DNA from: CAYVRJ01 sp964453645
GTDB lineage: Bacteria > Bacillota > Clostridia > Christensenellales > JAWKQI01
DNA length: 64,000 bases
Reading direction: 5' to 3'
Assembly (NCBI GenBank): GCA_964453645.1
Contig: CAYVRJ010000011.1
Span: forward strand, 1-64,000
In this document: positions 1-8,716 of the stretch, piece after piece
Position numbering within the stretch: the stretch's first letter is position 1
How the letters are laid out: each line of letters starts with the position of its first letter
Position numbers and translations under genes: made by a program
Notes under the pieces: model-generated
The model's input: only the letters and a program-made list of their open reading frames with translations
Told to the model about the DNA's origin: nothing
Databases searched by the model: none

Positions 1-109
1 AAACTTGTTTACGAACACCACCGCCTGGGGGCTTGTAACCAGTGAACATTTGCATGGCTCGCTCGTAGGTCTCGTCTCTTGGGTTATCGGTGAATATTCT
101 GATTTGCAT
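1..109 (-). CDS. Unknown protein, N-terminal fragment cut by the window edge
   Basis: Thirty-six codons are open from an ATG at 109 to the window edge, preceded by a good ribosome binding site (AAGGAG at 119-124 read on the minus strand). The visible protein begins MQIRIFTDNPRDETYERAM and then has a Pro/Gly-rich stretch. I do not recognise the family. It lies on the element side of the tRNA-Pro fragment at 346-390, so it is probably the last gene of an integrated element. A 9-bp inverted repeat (172-201) lies in its upstream region. Confidence 0.5.
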   Translation of the reverse strand, partial: MQIRIFTDNPRDETYERAMQMFTGYKPPGGGVRKQV

Positions 110-171
110 GTGTTTTCACTCCTTCATTTATTTCCACTTGAAACGTATTCAAGAGGTTGTGCTTCTAATGG

Positions 172-201
172 ACTTCTAAAAATGCTTTAAAATTTAGAAG
201 T
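172..201. repeat. 9-bp inverted repeat upstream of the element-edge gene
   Basis: ACTTCTAAA at 172-180 is a perfect reverse complement of TTTAGAAGT at 193-201, with a 12-nt AT-rich loop. A further TTCTAA lies just to the left (162-167). The repeat sits in the leader or promoter region of the minus-strand gene starting at 109. It could be an operator or an RNA hairpin; neither can be shown here. Confidence 0.45.
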
Positions 202-256
202 TTTCACTTATACTGTTATAGTAAGTATTTTCGGATTTCGGCGCTACCGACATATG

Positions 257-282
257 AAAAACCCCCGAAAAATCGGGGGTTT
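257..282. terminator. Rho-independent terminator, bidirectional
   Basis: A 7-bp G/C-rich stem (CCCCCGA at 262-268, TCGGGGG at 273-279) with an AAAA loop is flanked by A5 on the left and TTT on the right, so it could work in both directions. It lies between the tRNA fragment and the element-edge gene and would insulate the element end. Confidence 0.75.
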
Positions 283-345
283 CAACAGATAATGATTAAG
301 GCTAGGTAATAAAGAATAATGGTTAACGGAAGTGTTATTGTACAA

Positions 346-390
346 ATGGGGTTCAAGAGGCCGGAGGTTCAAATCCTCTCACCCAGACCA
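346..390 (+). other. 3' fragment of tRNA-Pro(GGG), likely attachment site
   Basis: The 45 nt read as the 3' part of a class I tRNA from the anticodon loop onward: loop ATGGGGT (anticodon GGG at 348-350), anticodon-stem strand TCAAG, 5-nt variable loop, T-stem GGAGG/CCTCT around TTCAAAT, acceptor strand CACCCAG, discriminator A and CCA. G72 and A73 fit bacterial tRNA-Pro, which has the unusual C1-G72 pair. The 5' half is absent: the upstream bases (TACAA) do not pair with TCAAG, and no CTGGGTG acceptor strand lies upstream. A tRNA 3' end without its 5' half is the usual remnant left where an element integrated by a tyrosine recombinase. The element would be to the left and chromosome to the right. 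Confidence 0.75.
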
Positions 391-393
391 ACG

Positions 394-424
394 GTGGAGT
401 AAAGTTCGCTTTGCTCCACTTTTG
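394..424 (+). terminator. Terminator directly after the tRNA-Pro 3' end
   Basis: The hairpin has arms GTGGAG (394-399) and CTCCAC (414-419), an inner stem AAAG/CTTT, a TTCG tetraloop and a following TTTT. It begins three bases after the tRNA CCA, as expected for the native tRNA terminator. This supports the chromosome lying on this side of the junction. Confidence 0.8.
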
Positions 425-664
425 TTTCTCAAAAATTTTGGATTTCACCACCCCGTCAGCGACCCGGCTGCATTCTGGAAACCTCGACTATGCAGAAGTA
501 TCATTATTCCGTATGTGTCATATATAAACCTGCCATGGTTTACTTTTGGCAAGGTGTTCTCGCCCGCATAAAATGATGGTTTTAGCGCATCAACCAATTT
601 GACTTGCGTTTTTTAGGGATATACGGATTTGGCAAATTGCCCGATAGTATTGAAATGGCCTTCG
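425..664. other. Intergenic stretch without a convincing gene
   Basis: Between the tRNA terminator and the terminator of the methyltransferase operon I see no start with a ribosome binding site and no protein-like reading frame. The short open frames that cross this stretch have no family resemblance and cover the tRNA fragment or the end of the next gene. Confidence 0.5.
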
Positions 665-703
665 ATTAAAAAAACAGCTCTATGTAAACACATAAAACTG
701 TTT
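665..703 (-). terminator. Terminator of the URO-D/ABC operon
   Basis: On the minus strand, AAACAG (plus 698-703) and CTGTTT (plus 672-677) form the outer stem and TATGTG/CATA an inner one. The 3' arm is followed by TTTTAAT. It lies about 110 nt beyond the last gene of the minus-strand operon, which ends at 812. Confidence 0.6.
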
Positions 704-811
704 GTCAGGGTTCAAATCTTTCTATCCGCCAACCGGACAAATCCAGATTCCACTAACACAATGTTGATAAAACCAAACTCAGTATTGTGCCTAGAATTAC
801 ATAAATACAGA

Positions 812-2113
812 TTACCAATTTCCCCTATGAATTTCCTCTCGGGCGATTTCCACCCATCGGACGGCGTTGTTCGGATTTCCGCCCAGCGTGTTGTTGTCTT
901 TCATAATCAACTCCGGAATACAATCCCTCGTACAGCGCAGTGCCCTTCTTAAATCAGAGCGCACCACCTCTTCATCCATATTCTTGATGGCCAGATACGC
1001 CGGTGAAGGTTTCACAGAGGCGATATAGCGCTTGCCCAAGTATTCGGGTATGCGCTCCCAAGCCGCCCAAGGTGAACAGGAAACTCTCCTCAACCTGGGC
1101 AGTTTAGATACGTATTCCCATCTGGGGTCAAAGGCTTCACAGCAGCCGTAACAGTTCAGCCCAAACCGCTCTGCAATCCGCTTGTGATAGGGAAAAATAA
1201 ACTCCCCATAGTGTTTGGGATCCACCGCCGAGGTTTCCTGGCTCTCCACAAACCCCCACAGATCCATGGTGGTCACGGCATCTTGTTTGTCTGCAAGATC
1301 GTCCGTAAACCCGAATCCCCCCGAGCCGACATAGGTACCCCCCGTGTTTTGTGCCAACAGGTTGTTTTCCTCCAGATCATCGAGTTTTTTTAAAACGCCT
1401 TGACACAGCATGCTCATCATCCGATGCACATACTCCGGCTCCATGATGAGATCACACATGAAGTTTTCCAGCCCCCGCAGGTTGATGTACTCCCAAGTCA
1501 AACCCAGTGTCCACCACCAAGTGTGTTTTCTGCGCACATTCAAGATGCCGTCGAATACGTCGTGTGCAAGTTCCAACACCCTGTTCGATTCGGCTTCGTC
1601 GATGATGATTTGGGGATAATGCACCTTTGGAAAGTCCGTTTCATATTCCTTAAGAGCAGCTTCCACGATGTATGCACCGCCGCTTTCACCCCCGTGCTTG
1701 ATCAGCTCAAGCCCCCATCCGGTGTGGGTATAGGAATACGGCACATCAAAGTAGTTTTCGATGACTTTATCGTCCTTAAACTTTTCAAACCAATAAATTT
1801 GTTTGTTCAGATGCATTTCCCACACCCGAGCCATCGGGTCCAAACACATGAGCGTTTCCTTTGGAATGCATTCGTTCCAGCCGTTTTCGGGATCGATAAA
1901 CACCAGCGGCTGGGTCGTCTTTAAATCGTTGTGCTGCTGCCAAAGTTTTGCCTTTTCACTTTGAACGGGCAGTGCAGCGATCTCCGCCACCCGTGCTGCT
2001 AGTGCCCGCAAACGCTGCTTTTCCGCATCTGTAAAGACAAAACGTGTTCCCATAATCTTCACTTCGGGGAATCCCGCAGCGGTCTGCATTTGACCGGGTT
2101 CAAGTTTGTTCAT
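812..2113 (-). CDS. URO-D superfamily methyltransferase-like protein (1 of 3)
   Basis: This 433-aa protein belongs to the uroporphyrinogen decarboxylase superfamily, in the branch related to corrinoid-dependent methyltransferases (MtaA/MtbA type) rather than HemE. The C-terminal half carries a Cys cluster (CYGCCEAFD) at the place where this branch binds zinc. The start at 2113 is chosen because GAGGAAGA precedes it by five bases; a longer frame to 2155 would run into the gene upstream, which ends at 2124. It is the last gene of the operon that begins at 11326. Its role is probably methyl transfer from an imported methylated compound, but no corrinoid protein gene is present, so the acceptor is unknown. 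Confidence 0.75.
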   Translation of the reverse strand: MNKLEPGQMQTAAGFPEVKIMGTRFVFTDAEKQRLRALAARVAEIAALPVQSEKAKLWQQHNDLKTTQPLVFIDPENGWNECIPKETLMCLDPMARVWEMHLNKQIYWFEKFKDDKVIENYFDVPYSYTHTGWGLELIKHGGESGGAYIVEAALKEYETDFPKVHYPQIIIDEAESNRVLELAHDVFDGILNVRRKHTWWWTLGLTWEYINLRGLENFMCDLIMEPEYVHRMMSMLCQGVLKKLDDLEENNLLAQNTGGTYVGSGGFGFTDDLADKQDAVTTMDLWGFVESQETSAVDPKHYGEFIFPYHKRIAERFGLNCYGCCEAFDPRWEYVSKLPRLRRVSCSPWAAWERIPEYLGKRYIASVKPSPAYLAIKNMDEEVVRSDLRRALRCTRDCIPELIMKDNNTLGGNPNNAVRWVEIAREEIHRGNW

Positions 2114-2123
2114 AAATTCTTCC

Positions 2124-3254
2124 TCACTGGTTTGCTTGAATGGCCCGAAGAACACGGCTGCCCAGCTGGGCTGAATCCCGCTCTACGGATTCGTATTTGC
2201 CTTTGCACAGCGCAACCGCCGGTGCGATGTAGGGCACCACCACCAACCCCTGTTGATCGAGTTTTGAATACAGTTCGGCATAGTAATCTTTCAGCCGATC
2301 GTCCGACGGAATGAAATCGCAGGCCACATAGGGAATCTTCTTTTCCTTCAGCGCACGCTGCATCTTGGCGGCAGCGTCCAGATCATCTATGTTTAAGTTG
2401 TGGATGACTGTCAGCCCCTCGGTATCTAAATAGTTGCCGATGTGCTGAGTGGCATCTCCGCAGTAGTGGATGCCCCCGCCCCCGAATGCCTTTAACACAC
2501 GGCTGTTGTAGGGAACCACGAATTCTCGATAATTGTCCGTATCAAACATCACGCAGTCATCGTCCGAGATCCACACGCCCCCGAACCCCTCGGGCAGCCG
2601 AAGGCCCAGAATATATTCCGAACACAGCCTGTCTTTGCCGACGATCTCCTTTTGCAGCGCCACCCAGTCGATGAGTGCTTCTGTCACTAAGTTCATGAGG
2701 TGGTGGATGACTTCGGGATAGTCGTACATCCAATAGATGAAGTTTTCATAACCGATGATGCTGAGTGCGGTGGTCAGCGGCCCTTGGGAATCCGTCAGCC
2801 CGATGGGCAGATCCGAATGTTCCTTAAAATACTGGATCGCTTTGAGCACCAGCGGCATCTGTCCGTCTTGAAACGGATCGGGTTTCTTGAGTGCATAGAC
2901 TTCATCCGGGTCTTTTATCGTTGCAATGTCCACTGCCGGATCCATCTTTTCCCCGTAGACCACCGGCGTTCCGAAACCTGATGCCAGCACGCTCGTGCCA
3001 AACCAAGGCATGAGAAACCCTTGATAACAGTCGTCGGGATACAGTTCATAGTGCCGTTTGATCTTCTCCGTCTGGTATTTCAGCATGACGGACGGATCGT
3101 CACTGCAATATCCGTTTGGAATATTTTTTGGCAGTTCGCCGAACAGCCAGTAACTTGCGTCGTAGATGATATGCGGCGCAACGTCGTTTTCGAAGGAAAA
3201 TGCCTGTTTCAAACGCATTTCCGCTGTCTTATGGTGCTCATATAAGTTGTTCAT
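2124..3254 (-). CDS. URO-D superfamily methyltransferase-like protein (2 of 3)
   Basis: This 376-aa URO-D superfamily protein has a HYCGDATQHI motif (H-x-C zinc-ligand pattern) in its C-terminal third. It differs clearly from its two paralogues in the same operon. The start at 3254 has GAGGAGG nine bases upstream and lies inside the end of the kinase gene (17-nt overlap), which indicates translational coupling. The next gene starts ten bases after its stop. The likely role is demethylation or methyl transfer in the pathway served by the ABC importer. The substrate cannot be told from sequence. Confidence 0.75.
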   Translation of the reverse strand: MNNLYEHHKTAEMRLKQAFSFENDVAPHIIYDASYWLFGELPKNIPNGYCSDDPSVMLKYQTEKIKRHYELYPDDCYQGFLMPWFGTSVLASGFGTPVVYGEKMDPAVDIATIKDPDEVYALKKPDPFQDGQMPLVLKAIQYFKEHSDLPIGLTDSQGPLTTALSIIGYENFIYWMYDYPEVIHHLMNLVTEALIDWVALQKEIVGKDRLCSEYILGLRLPEGFGGVWISDDDCVMFDTDNYREFVVPYNSRVLKAFGGGGIHYCGDATQHIGNYLDTEGLTVIHNLNIDDLDAAAKMQRALKEKKIPYVACDFIPSDDRLKDYYAELYSKLDQQGLVVVPYIAPAVALCKGKYESVERDSAQLGSRVLRAIQANQ

Positions 3255-4707
3255 GAGTTGACTCCTCCTCAATAGGAATTTTAATGGAAACCGTAGTTCC
3301 GCAGTTGACCCCGCTTTGAATGTCTATCAAGTTTTTGCCGTAAATCAGCTCCATCCGCTTAATGACGTTAGTCAGGCCAATCCCCTGGTTGCCTGCCTTT
3401 GTGCCGCTCAACAGTTCGTGCAGCTTTTCGGCCGGGATCCCTTCGCCGTTGTCCTGCACTTCAATGTGTAAAAAAGTATCTTTGCAAAAAACATTTAGCA
3501 AAACGATGCCTTGTTTTTCCATATGCTCCAACCCGTGTACGATGGAGTTTTCAATGATGGGCTGAATCAGCATGCAGGGAAGCATGATATCCGTCTCTTC
3601 AATATCCAGTATAAACTCGATCTTGTTGCCATAGCGCATTTTATAGATGTCGATGTAGTTTTTCACGATGTCCAGTTCACTTTTCAGGGGAACCAACTGT
3701 TGGGATTCGTTGATGGTATAACGCAGCATACTTGCCAAATTGTCGATCATCTCCCCCGTCTTGGGTGCGATCTCAATCTGAGCCAATGCCTTGATGGAGT
3801 TGAGTGTGTTAAAGAGAAAGTGCGGGTTGATCTGCATCCGCAGCATGCTAATCTGTGCGTCGGTCAACAGGCTTTGCATCGTTAGGTTATCCATCTGCTG
3901 GTTAATCAGTTGGCGTTCCAGCTCTGTCTTAACTGTGATCTCCCCGATCATCTCGTTATAACCGCACACCAGTGAACGAACTTCCTCTGCAATGATTTTG
4001 GTGGTCTTACCCGGGATATCCTCCCCTGTGCCCACAAAGTGTTCCATCCTGTGCACCAAATTCTCAAGCGGCAGCGAGATGCCCCGAGAGAGCATATAGG
4101 CAAAGAACAGGCACACAGCTGCAATGGGCAGGGTGACTAACAGGCTGTTGTTTTTCATATCAGTCAAGTGGTCTTCAAACTCGCTGTACTGCTTTTGCGC
4201 CTCTTTGATGCGCAGGTTACCCAGTGCGTTTAACTCACTTGTGATAAACCCTTTCACCCGCCCGATGGCTCGAACTTCGCTGCGCAGATAGACGGCATAG
4301 TTGTTTTCGTTCTTTCTCAGTGTATCAAAATCCTGTGTGTTCTCGTCCATGGTCTTTAACATGTTTAAGATATCCACGCAGTAGTAATAGGCTCTGCCCT
4401 CCAGCTCGTCTCGCAGCTTAGAAATCTTTTTCACCAGCGTTTCATAGGCCGTCTCATACGAGTACATCAGCGCATCCCGCTCACCCAAGTTGGCATCGGG
4501 CACCAGTGCCACATATCCGTAGAGCGTTTCCACGTCGTTTTGAAAATCCACAATCTGCGCCAACTGACGGTAACTCTGATGAAACTTGGTGTAGAATGCA
4601 TCGTACTCCGATGCGATGACAAAGGTGTTCACTCCCATGCACAGGATGATAAATACAAAACAAATAAACAAGGCAGAAAATATGTTAAATTTAAACTTTC
4701 TGCTCAT
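3238..4707 (-). CDS. yesM-like: YesM-type sensor histidine kinase
   Basis: This 489-aa membrane kinase of the LytS/YesM class has a first membrane helix at about residues 8-30, an extracytoplasmic sensor region, a second helix at about 189-207, then HAMP and the His_kinase domain. The phosphoacceptor is His296 in NPHFLFNTLNS. The N box (IIENSIVHGLE) and G box (DNGEGIP) of the ATPase domain are intact. It is the partner of the response regulator immediately upstream, with a 17-nt overlap. YesMN pairs usually control sugar-uptake operons, so this one probably senses the substrate or a product of the ABC/URO-D operon it sits in. Confidence 0.9.
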   Translation of the reverse strand: MSRKFKFNIFSALFICFVFIILCMGVNTFVIASEYDAFYTKFHQSYRQLAQIVDFQNDVETLYGYVALVPDANLGERDALMYSYETAYETLVKKISKLRDELEGRAYYYCVDILNMLKTMDENTQDFDTLRKNENNYAVYLRSEVRAIGRVKGFITSELNALGNLRIKEAQKQYSEFEDHLTDMKNNSLLVTLPIAAVCLFFAYMLSRGISLPLENLVHRMEHFVGTGEDIPGKTTKIIAEEVRSLVCGYNEMIGEITVKTELERQLINQQMDNLTMQSLLTDAQISMLRMQINPHFLFNTLNSIKALAQIEIAPKTGEMIDNLASMLRYTINESQQLVPLKSELDIVKNYIDIYKMRYGNKIEFILDIEETDIMLPCMLIQPIIENSIVHGLEHMEKQGIVLLNVFCKDTFLHIEVQDNGEGIPAEKLHELLSGTKAGNQGIGLTNVIKRMELIYGKNLIDIQSGVNCGTTVSIKIPIEEESTHEQLI

Positions 4708-6121
4708 CGGTCTTCCGCCTGCAATCCACTGGCGTCACGCCAAAGGTCTTTTTAAACATTCGGTTAAAGTAGGCAATGTCATTGTATCCGCAGCTCTGCG
4801 CGATCTCCCGCACCGATACGTTTTGCATCCGAATGAGCCGATATGCCTTTTCCATGCGCTTGAGCGTCACATACTCTATGAAGTTCATGCCCGTCTTGTC
4901 TTTAAAGGAACGGGAGAGATACTGGGGGGAAATGCCCATCTCGTCTGCCAGGCTTTCCAGCGATATGTAGGCAAGGCTTTCGTCTGTGATGAGGTTGTAG
5001 ATTTCGTTTAACACACTGGTCTGGGATTTATGTTCATGCTCCACGGTTAACAACATCACTTCCGCAGCGTTTTTAAGCTGTGTTTCCAGCAGCGCCTTAT
5101 CCCCCGATGCGTTTTCTCCGATAAATTGTAATAACCCCATTTGCCCCGTTCTTAGATCCAGTTTCTCCAGTTGGTGCTGCATGAGGGACAAGAGTTTGAC
5201 GCTGTGCTCCAGTGCCGTTTGAAAATCCTGTTTTTGAAATTGGTTCAACCATAGGTTTAATGCCTCTTCAAATCCGGTTCGGTCACCCGATCGAAGCTTG
5301 GAGAGGAGGGTCTCCACACATTCTCCCTTTTCCAAAGCGGAGGAGGATACGGCGTTGGCGTGTGCGCACAACTCCCCCCAAGTTTGTGCCCATTCCCCGT
5401 GATCCACCGCCAAATATCTGCCATTGAGCACGTCCTTTTGCTCGCCTAGCAAATCGTCGATACAGCGATAGATTAAACAAGCATCACTTTTGGGAAAGAT
5501 ATATCCGGCGATGCGCTTGCCCACCACACCCGCCAAACACGAACACATCTTGGGCACGTGTTTCTTAAAATAGTAGCTGATCTCTTCTAAAAGCTTCTCC
5601 GGCTCGCCGTTTTGCACTTCAAAGCAGCACAACACCCCGCTTTCGATGGAGCCGTAGTAGCGGTTTAGAGAAACGCGCATATCTTCACCCATCAGTCCCG
5701 AGACCATCAGGCATAGCGCTTGGCTCTCAGCCAGCGATTGAAGCGGACTGTTCTTCACGCCGAACAGCCGCATAATCTTCTCCACCGCCTCGTCCTGGCG
5801 AATGGGTTTGAGCATATACCCCTTGATGCCCAGATCCAGCGCCTGAGACACATAGGAAAAGTGATCGTATGCGGAACAGATGATGATACTTGCATCGGGA
5901 AACTCGTAAAGAATCTCCTTAGAGGCCACCAACCCGTTCTTGCCCGGAATGCGAATGTCCATGATGACGCCGTCGGGACGGTGCTTGCGGTATAACTCCA
6001 CCGCCTCGGTTCCGCTCTGGGCCTCCGCCACTACGGTCACGTTGTCGAAGTTTTTGGAAATCAGCGTCTTGAGCGCATATCTGGAAAGTTCTTCGTCATC
6101 TGCCAACATCAGTGTAAACAT
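4691..6121 (-). CDS. yesN-like: YesN-type response regulator, AraC family output
   Basis: This 476-aa protein has an N-terminal receiver domain (acidic pair ADDE near residues 7-10, phosphoacceptor Asp55 in VIMDIRIPG), a long middle region, and a C-terminal AraC-type double helix-turn-helix (about 375-470, SPQYLSRSFKDKTG and FNRMFKKTFGVTP). It is the cognate regulator of the following kinase gene. The pair is inside the operon rather than upstream of it, so positive autoregulation is likely. The target is presumably the promoter region upstream of 11326. Confidence 0.9.
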   Translation of the reverse strand: MFTLMLADDEELSRYALKTLISKNFDNVTVVAEAQSGTEAVELYRKHRPDGVIMDIRIPGKNGLVASKEILYEFPDASIIICSAYDHFSYVSQALDLGIKGYMLKPIRQDEAVEKIMRLFGVKNSPLQSLAESQALCLMVSGLMGEDMRVSLNRYYGSIESGVLCCFEVQNGEPEKLLEEISYYFKKHVPKMCSCLAGVVGKRIAGYIFPKSDACLIYRCIDDLLGEQKDVLNGRYLAVDHGEWAQTWGELCAHANAVSSSALEKGECVETLLSKLRSGDRTGFEEALNLWLNQFQKQDFQTALEHSVKLLSLMQHQLEKLDLRTGQMGLLQFIGENASGDKALLETQLKNAAEVMLLTVEHEHKSQTSVLNEIYNLITDESLAYISLESLADEMGISPQYLSRSFKDKTGMNFIEYVTLKRMEKAYRLIRMQNVSVREIAQSCGYNDIAYFNRMFKKTFGVTPVDCRRKTDEQKV

Positions 6122-6124
6122 GCC

Positions 6125-6559
6125 CTACAACTCCACATCCTTCTCGAAATAATCGCTGCTCTCGTTTAGCGAAACAACCCGCACCTTGAGTTTTTGCCCC
6201 TTGGCAACGTCCACCGTTAATTTTAATTTCAATTCATAGGCGGCATTTAACAGCTGCTTTTTTGCCAAACACGCATCTAAAAAGTAAAGAATATCTCCCC
6301 GCTTCACAAATAAATCCAGAATGGAATAATCGCAAACGCGGATGACCGTGCCGTACTTGGACTGCTTTAAAAATGCATAACTAAAAACTGCCTGCATCTC
6401 GTCTCTGAGGGTCACCCAATCCACCGGCTTTGAGAGATAGCGGAATAGCAGCAAAAACTGCTCTAACAGCGCAGCGGTACCGCTTGCATTTTCAACGTAT
6501 GCAAGTTCTCCCGCTTCAACCAACACTTCCTGAACCATTTGAGCAATTTTTTCATCCAT
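6125..6559 (-). CDS. Degenerate YesM-like kinase fragment, 144 aa, free-standing
   Basis: This small soluble protein lies between a URO-D gene and the response regulator gene, with gaps of 5 and 3 bases. Compared by eye with the kinase at 3238-4707, residues of about 35-75 (FRYLSK, VTLRDEMQAVF, LKQSKYG) follow the kinase segment just after the phosphoacceptor helix (LRYTIN, VPLKSELDIVK, YKMRYG). The NPHFLFN histidine motif and the ATP-binding N and G boxes are missing or unrecognisable. It therefore looks like a shortened, catalytically dead relative of the kinase core. The frame is intact with good spacing, so it is probably a working gene, perhaps modulating the kinase. This function is inference. 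Confidence 0.6.
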   Translation of the reverse strand: MDEKIAQMVQEVLVEAGELAYVENASGTAALLEQFLLLFRYLSKPVDWVTLRDEMQAVFSYAFLKQSKYGTVIRVCDYSILDLFVKRGDILYFLDACLAKKQLLNAAYELKLKLTVDVAKGQKLKVRVVSLNESSDYFEKDVEL

Positions 6560-6564
6560 ACAAC

Positions 6565-7740
6565 TTACTTATATATGCCGTACTCCTGCAAAGCTTCCCA
6601 CATGGCGATGTAGTTACAGGGGGGTACATCGCTTTGCACGTTGTGCACAGCCGCAAAGACAAATCCACCGCCTGTTGCCAGATCGTCGATTCTCCTGCGC
6701 ACTTCGTCCTTGACTTGTTGAGGGGTGCCAAAGGGCAGCACCTGTTGGGTATCCACGCCACCGCCCCAGAAAGTGAACCATTCTCCGATCTCTTTCTTTA
6801 AAATCTTGGAGTCCATCCCCTTTGCATTGACCTGCACAGGGTTTAAAATGTCCACGCCCTCTTCCTTGAGCGACTGAGCAAAAGGCATCATGGCTCCGCA
6901 GGTGTGATAAAAGATGTAGATCTCCTTGGCACCGTTCTTTGCCGCACGCTGACGGATGAAAGAAAACAGTTCCTTGTGATAGGGCGAAACCAGTTCTTTA
7001 TACAATTCAACCGAACAGATTTGGCTGTTTTGCGTGGCCAAATCGTCCGCCTCCGAAACGATTAACACGTTATCTCCAACGGTATCTAATGCCTTTTCCC
7101 AATAGGCCAGTTTATAATCGGTGAATTTGCGCATGACCGCATGTGCATACGGTTTGTCGGTCATCATGTCGCACAGGAACTTTTCGTAACCGCTGGTCCA
7201 CAGTGCCAGCTCCCAAATGCCCGCAGCATGTCTGCCTAGGATAAAGGCCCGGTTCTGCTTAAACCGTGCTTCGTCTGCCCGCTCTTTCATCGTGATGAAT
7301 CTGCCTGGGTCATCTCCCGCAGGCAAATCATACGCCTTGAGTTCTTCTGTGTCATAGCAGTCTTCCAACGCATTAAACGTCATATCGAAATAATGTCCGC
7401 CCTCCGCTGGCATCTTCCAGCCGATGCCCAGATCGTCTGTCATTTCAAAGTAGGCACCGTTGCGCACAGGAGGTTTGTACCTGGGATTGACACTGGGAGG
7501 TGTTGGATCCACACAGCGTACATCCACTTTTAAATAGTCGATGACATCCTCGCCGATCCGCGCCAACTGCTGGGTCATATCCAAAATTTCCACTTTGTCC
7601 GTGGATAAACCCAAAAACTCCCGAAGTGCTCGATACGTCTTCACGTTCATACCCGTTAGTACACTTGCGCCCAGATCGAAGGGAACCTTATCCGGCTCCT
7701 GATGGCGCAGTGCACACAACACTCGCTCATAACTGTTCAT
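6565..7740 (-). CDS. URO-D superfamily methyltransferase-like protein (3 of 3)
   Basis: This 391-aa URO-D superfamily protein begins with the family's typical N-terminus (MNSYERVLCALRHQEPDKVP) and has the H-x-C zinc-ligand pattern in YHTCGAMMPF, followed by DILNPVQ. It is the most typical of the three paralogues. It follows the ABC permease gene by nine bases and precedes the small kinase-like gene by five. It probably handles the methyl group of the imported substrate. No MtgC/MtaC-like corrinoid protein is encoded nearby. Confidence 0.8.
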   Translation of the reverse strand: MNSYERVLCALRHQEPDKVPFDLGASVLTGMNVKTYRALREFLGLSTDKVEILDMTQQLARIGEDVIDYLKVDVRCVDPTPPSVNPRYKPPVRNGAYFEMTDDLGIGWKMPAEGGHYFDMTFNALEDCYDTEELKAYDLPAGDDPGRFITMKERADEARFKQNRAFILGRHAAGIWELALWTSGYEKFLCDMMTDKPYAHAVMRKFTDYKLAYWEKALDTVGDNVLIVSEADDLATQNSQICSVELYKELVSPYHKELFSFIRQRAAKNGAKEIYIFYHTCGAMMPFAQSLKEEGVDILNPVQVNAKGMDSKILKKEIGEWFTFWGGGVDTQQVLPFGTPQQVKDEVRRRIDDLATGGGFVFAAVHNVQSDVPPCNYIAMWEALQEYGIYK

Positions 7741-7749
7741 GCTGTTCTC

Positions 7750-8700
7750 CTAACTCACCCGCTTTGCGTTGCCCAGTCTGTCGATCAAGACAGCCAGCAA
7801 CAGCGTAAATCCGGTTACAAACGTCTGCCAATACACGCTGACGTTTAACAGGGTCATGGCGTTGGCAATCAGTGCCATGAGCACACAGCCCAAAAACGCA
7901 CCCACCACCGTTCCTTCTCCGCCCTGCAGGGAGGCACCGCCAATGATCACCGCCGTGATGACTTTGAACTCCATACCCGTACCGGCTGTGGTGGAAGCGG
8001 AACCCAAACGAGCCGTCATGACGATACCCGCAAAGGCAGCCAGTATGCCCATCAAGATGTAGTTGAATATCTGCATCTTTGCAACGTTAATACCCGACAG
8101 CCTTGCCGCCTTGATGTTTCCGCCGATATAATAATTTTGTCTAAAAAATCTTGATCGTCTTAATAATATATCACCAATGATGATGATTGCAAGTGCAAAA
8201 ATGACGGGCAACTGAATGGCCCCGATCTTCTCCTGTCCCAGCCAAGTGAACGACTCGGACAAACTGCTGATGTTCTTGCCGTTCATAAACACAAGCACCA
8301 ACCCCCTGCACATAGACTGGGAGGCCAGGGTTGCAACAAAGGGCGTGATACCCAGCTTTGCAATGGTAAACCCGTTAAACAGCCCCACCACACAACCCGT
8401 TAGAAGCCCCCCGAAGATGCAAAGGATCACGGGTAAATCGGCCTTTAACAGCATGGCCGCAATGCCGCCCGATATGGCGACGATGGAACCAATGGACATA
8501 TCGAATCCGCCGCTCACCATTAGGTTGACCATACCCACAGCCATGATGGCCTCTAAGGACAACCCCAGCAGCACGGCGATGAGATTCTCGGTTGAAAAGA
8601 AATACGGGGATGCAAAACACATAATGATAAACATGAGAACGACCACCCCGAATATGACGATCTCCCTCGTGTTGATGATCTTTTTCCAGATAGTTGACAT
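7750..8700 (-). CDS. rbsC-like: RbsC-type ABC transporter permease
   Basis: This 316-aa hydrophobic protein of the BPD_transp_2/RbsC family has about eight to ten membrane helices and the conserved segment GGASLQGGEGTVVGAFLG near the C-terminus. The start at 8700 has GGAGGA eight bases upstream; a longer frame to 8766 would overlap the ATPase gene. It forms the membrane channel with the ATPase and binding protein encoded upstream. The family imports pentoses, AI-2, inositol and similar small polyols; the substrate here is not determined. Confidence 0.9.
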   Translation of the reverse strand: MSTIWKKIINTREIVIFGVVVLMFIIMCFASPYFFSTENLIAVLLGLSLEAIMAVGMVNLMVSGGFDMSIGSIVAISGGIAAMLLKADLPVILCIFGGLLTGCVVGLFNGFTIAKLGITPFVATLASQSMCRGLVLVFMNGKNISSLSESFTWLGQEKIGAIQLPVIFALAIIIIGDILLRRSRFFRQNYYIGGNIKAARLSGINVAKMQIFNYILMGILAAFAGIVMTARLGSASTTAGTGMEFKVITAVIIGGASLQGGEGTVVGAFLGCVLMALIANAMTLLNVSVYWQTFVTGFTLLLAVLIDRLGNAKRVS

Positions 8701-8716
8701 AGGATCATTTCCTCCG

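Noticed and set aside
332..571. Open frame of 79 codons over the tRNA-Pro fragment
   Set aside because: It runs through the tRNA 3' end and its terminator and has no ribosome binding site or family likeness.
1400..1924. Long open frame (174 codons) antisense to the first URO-D gene
   Set aside because: It is the mirror of a real gene; the His/Phe-rich protein has no family pattern and no start signal. The same holds for many long frames antisense to the yhf-type operon.
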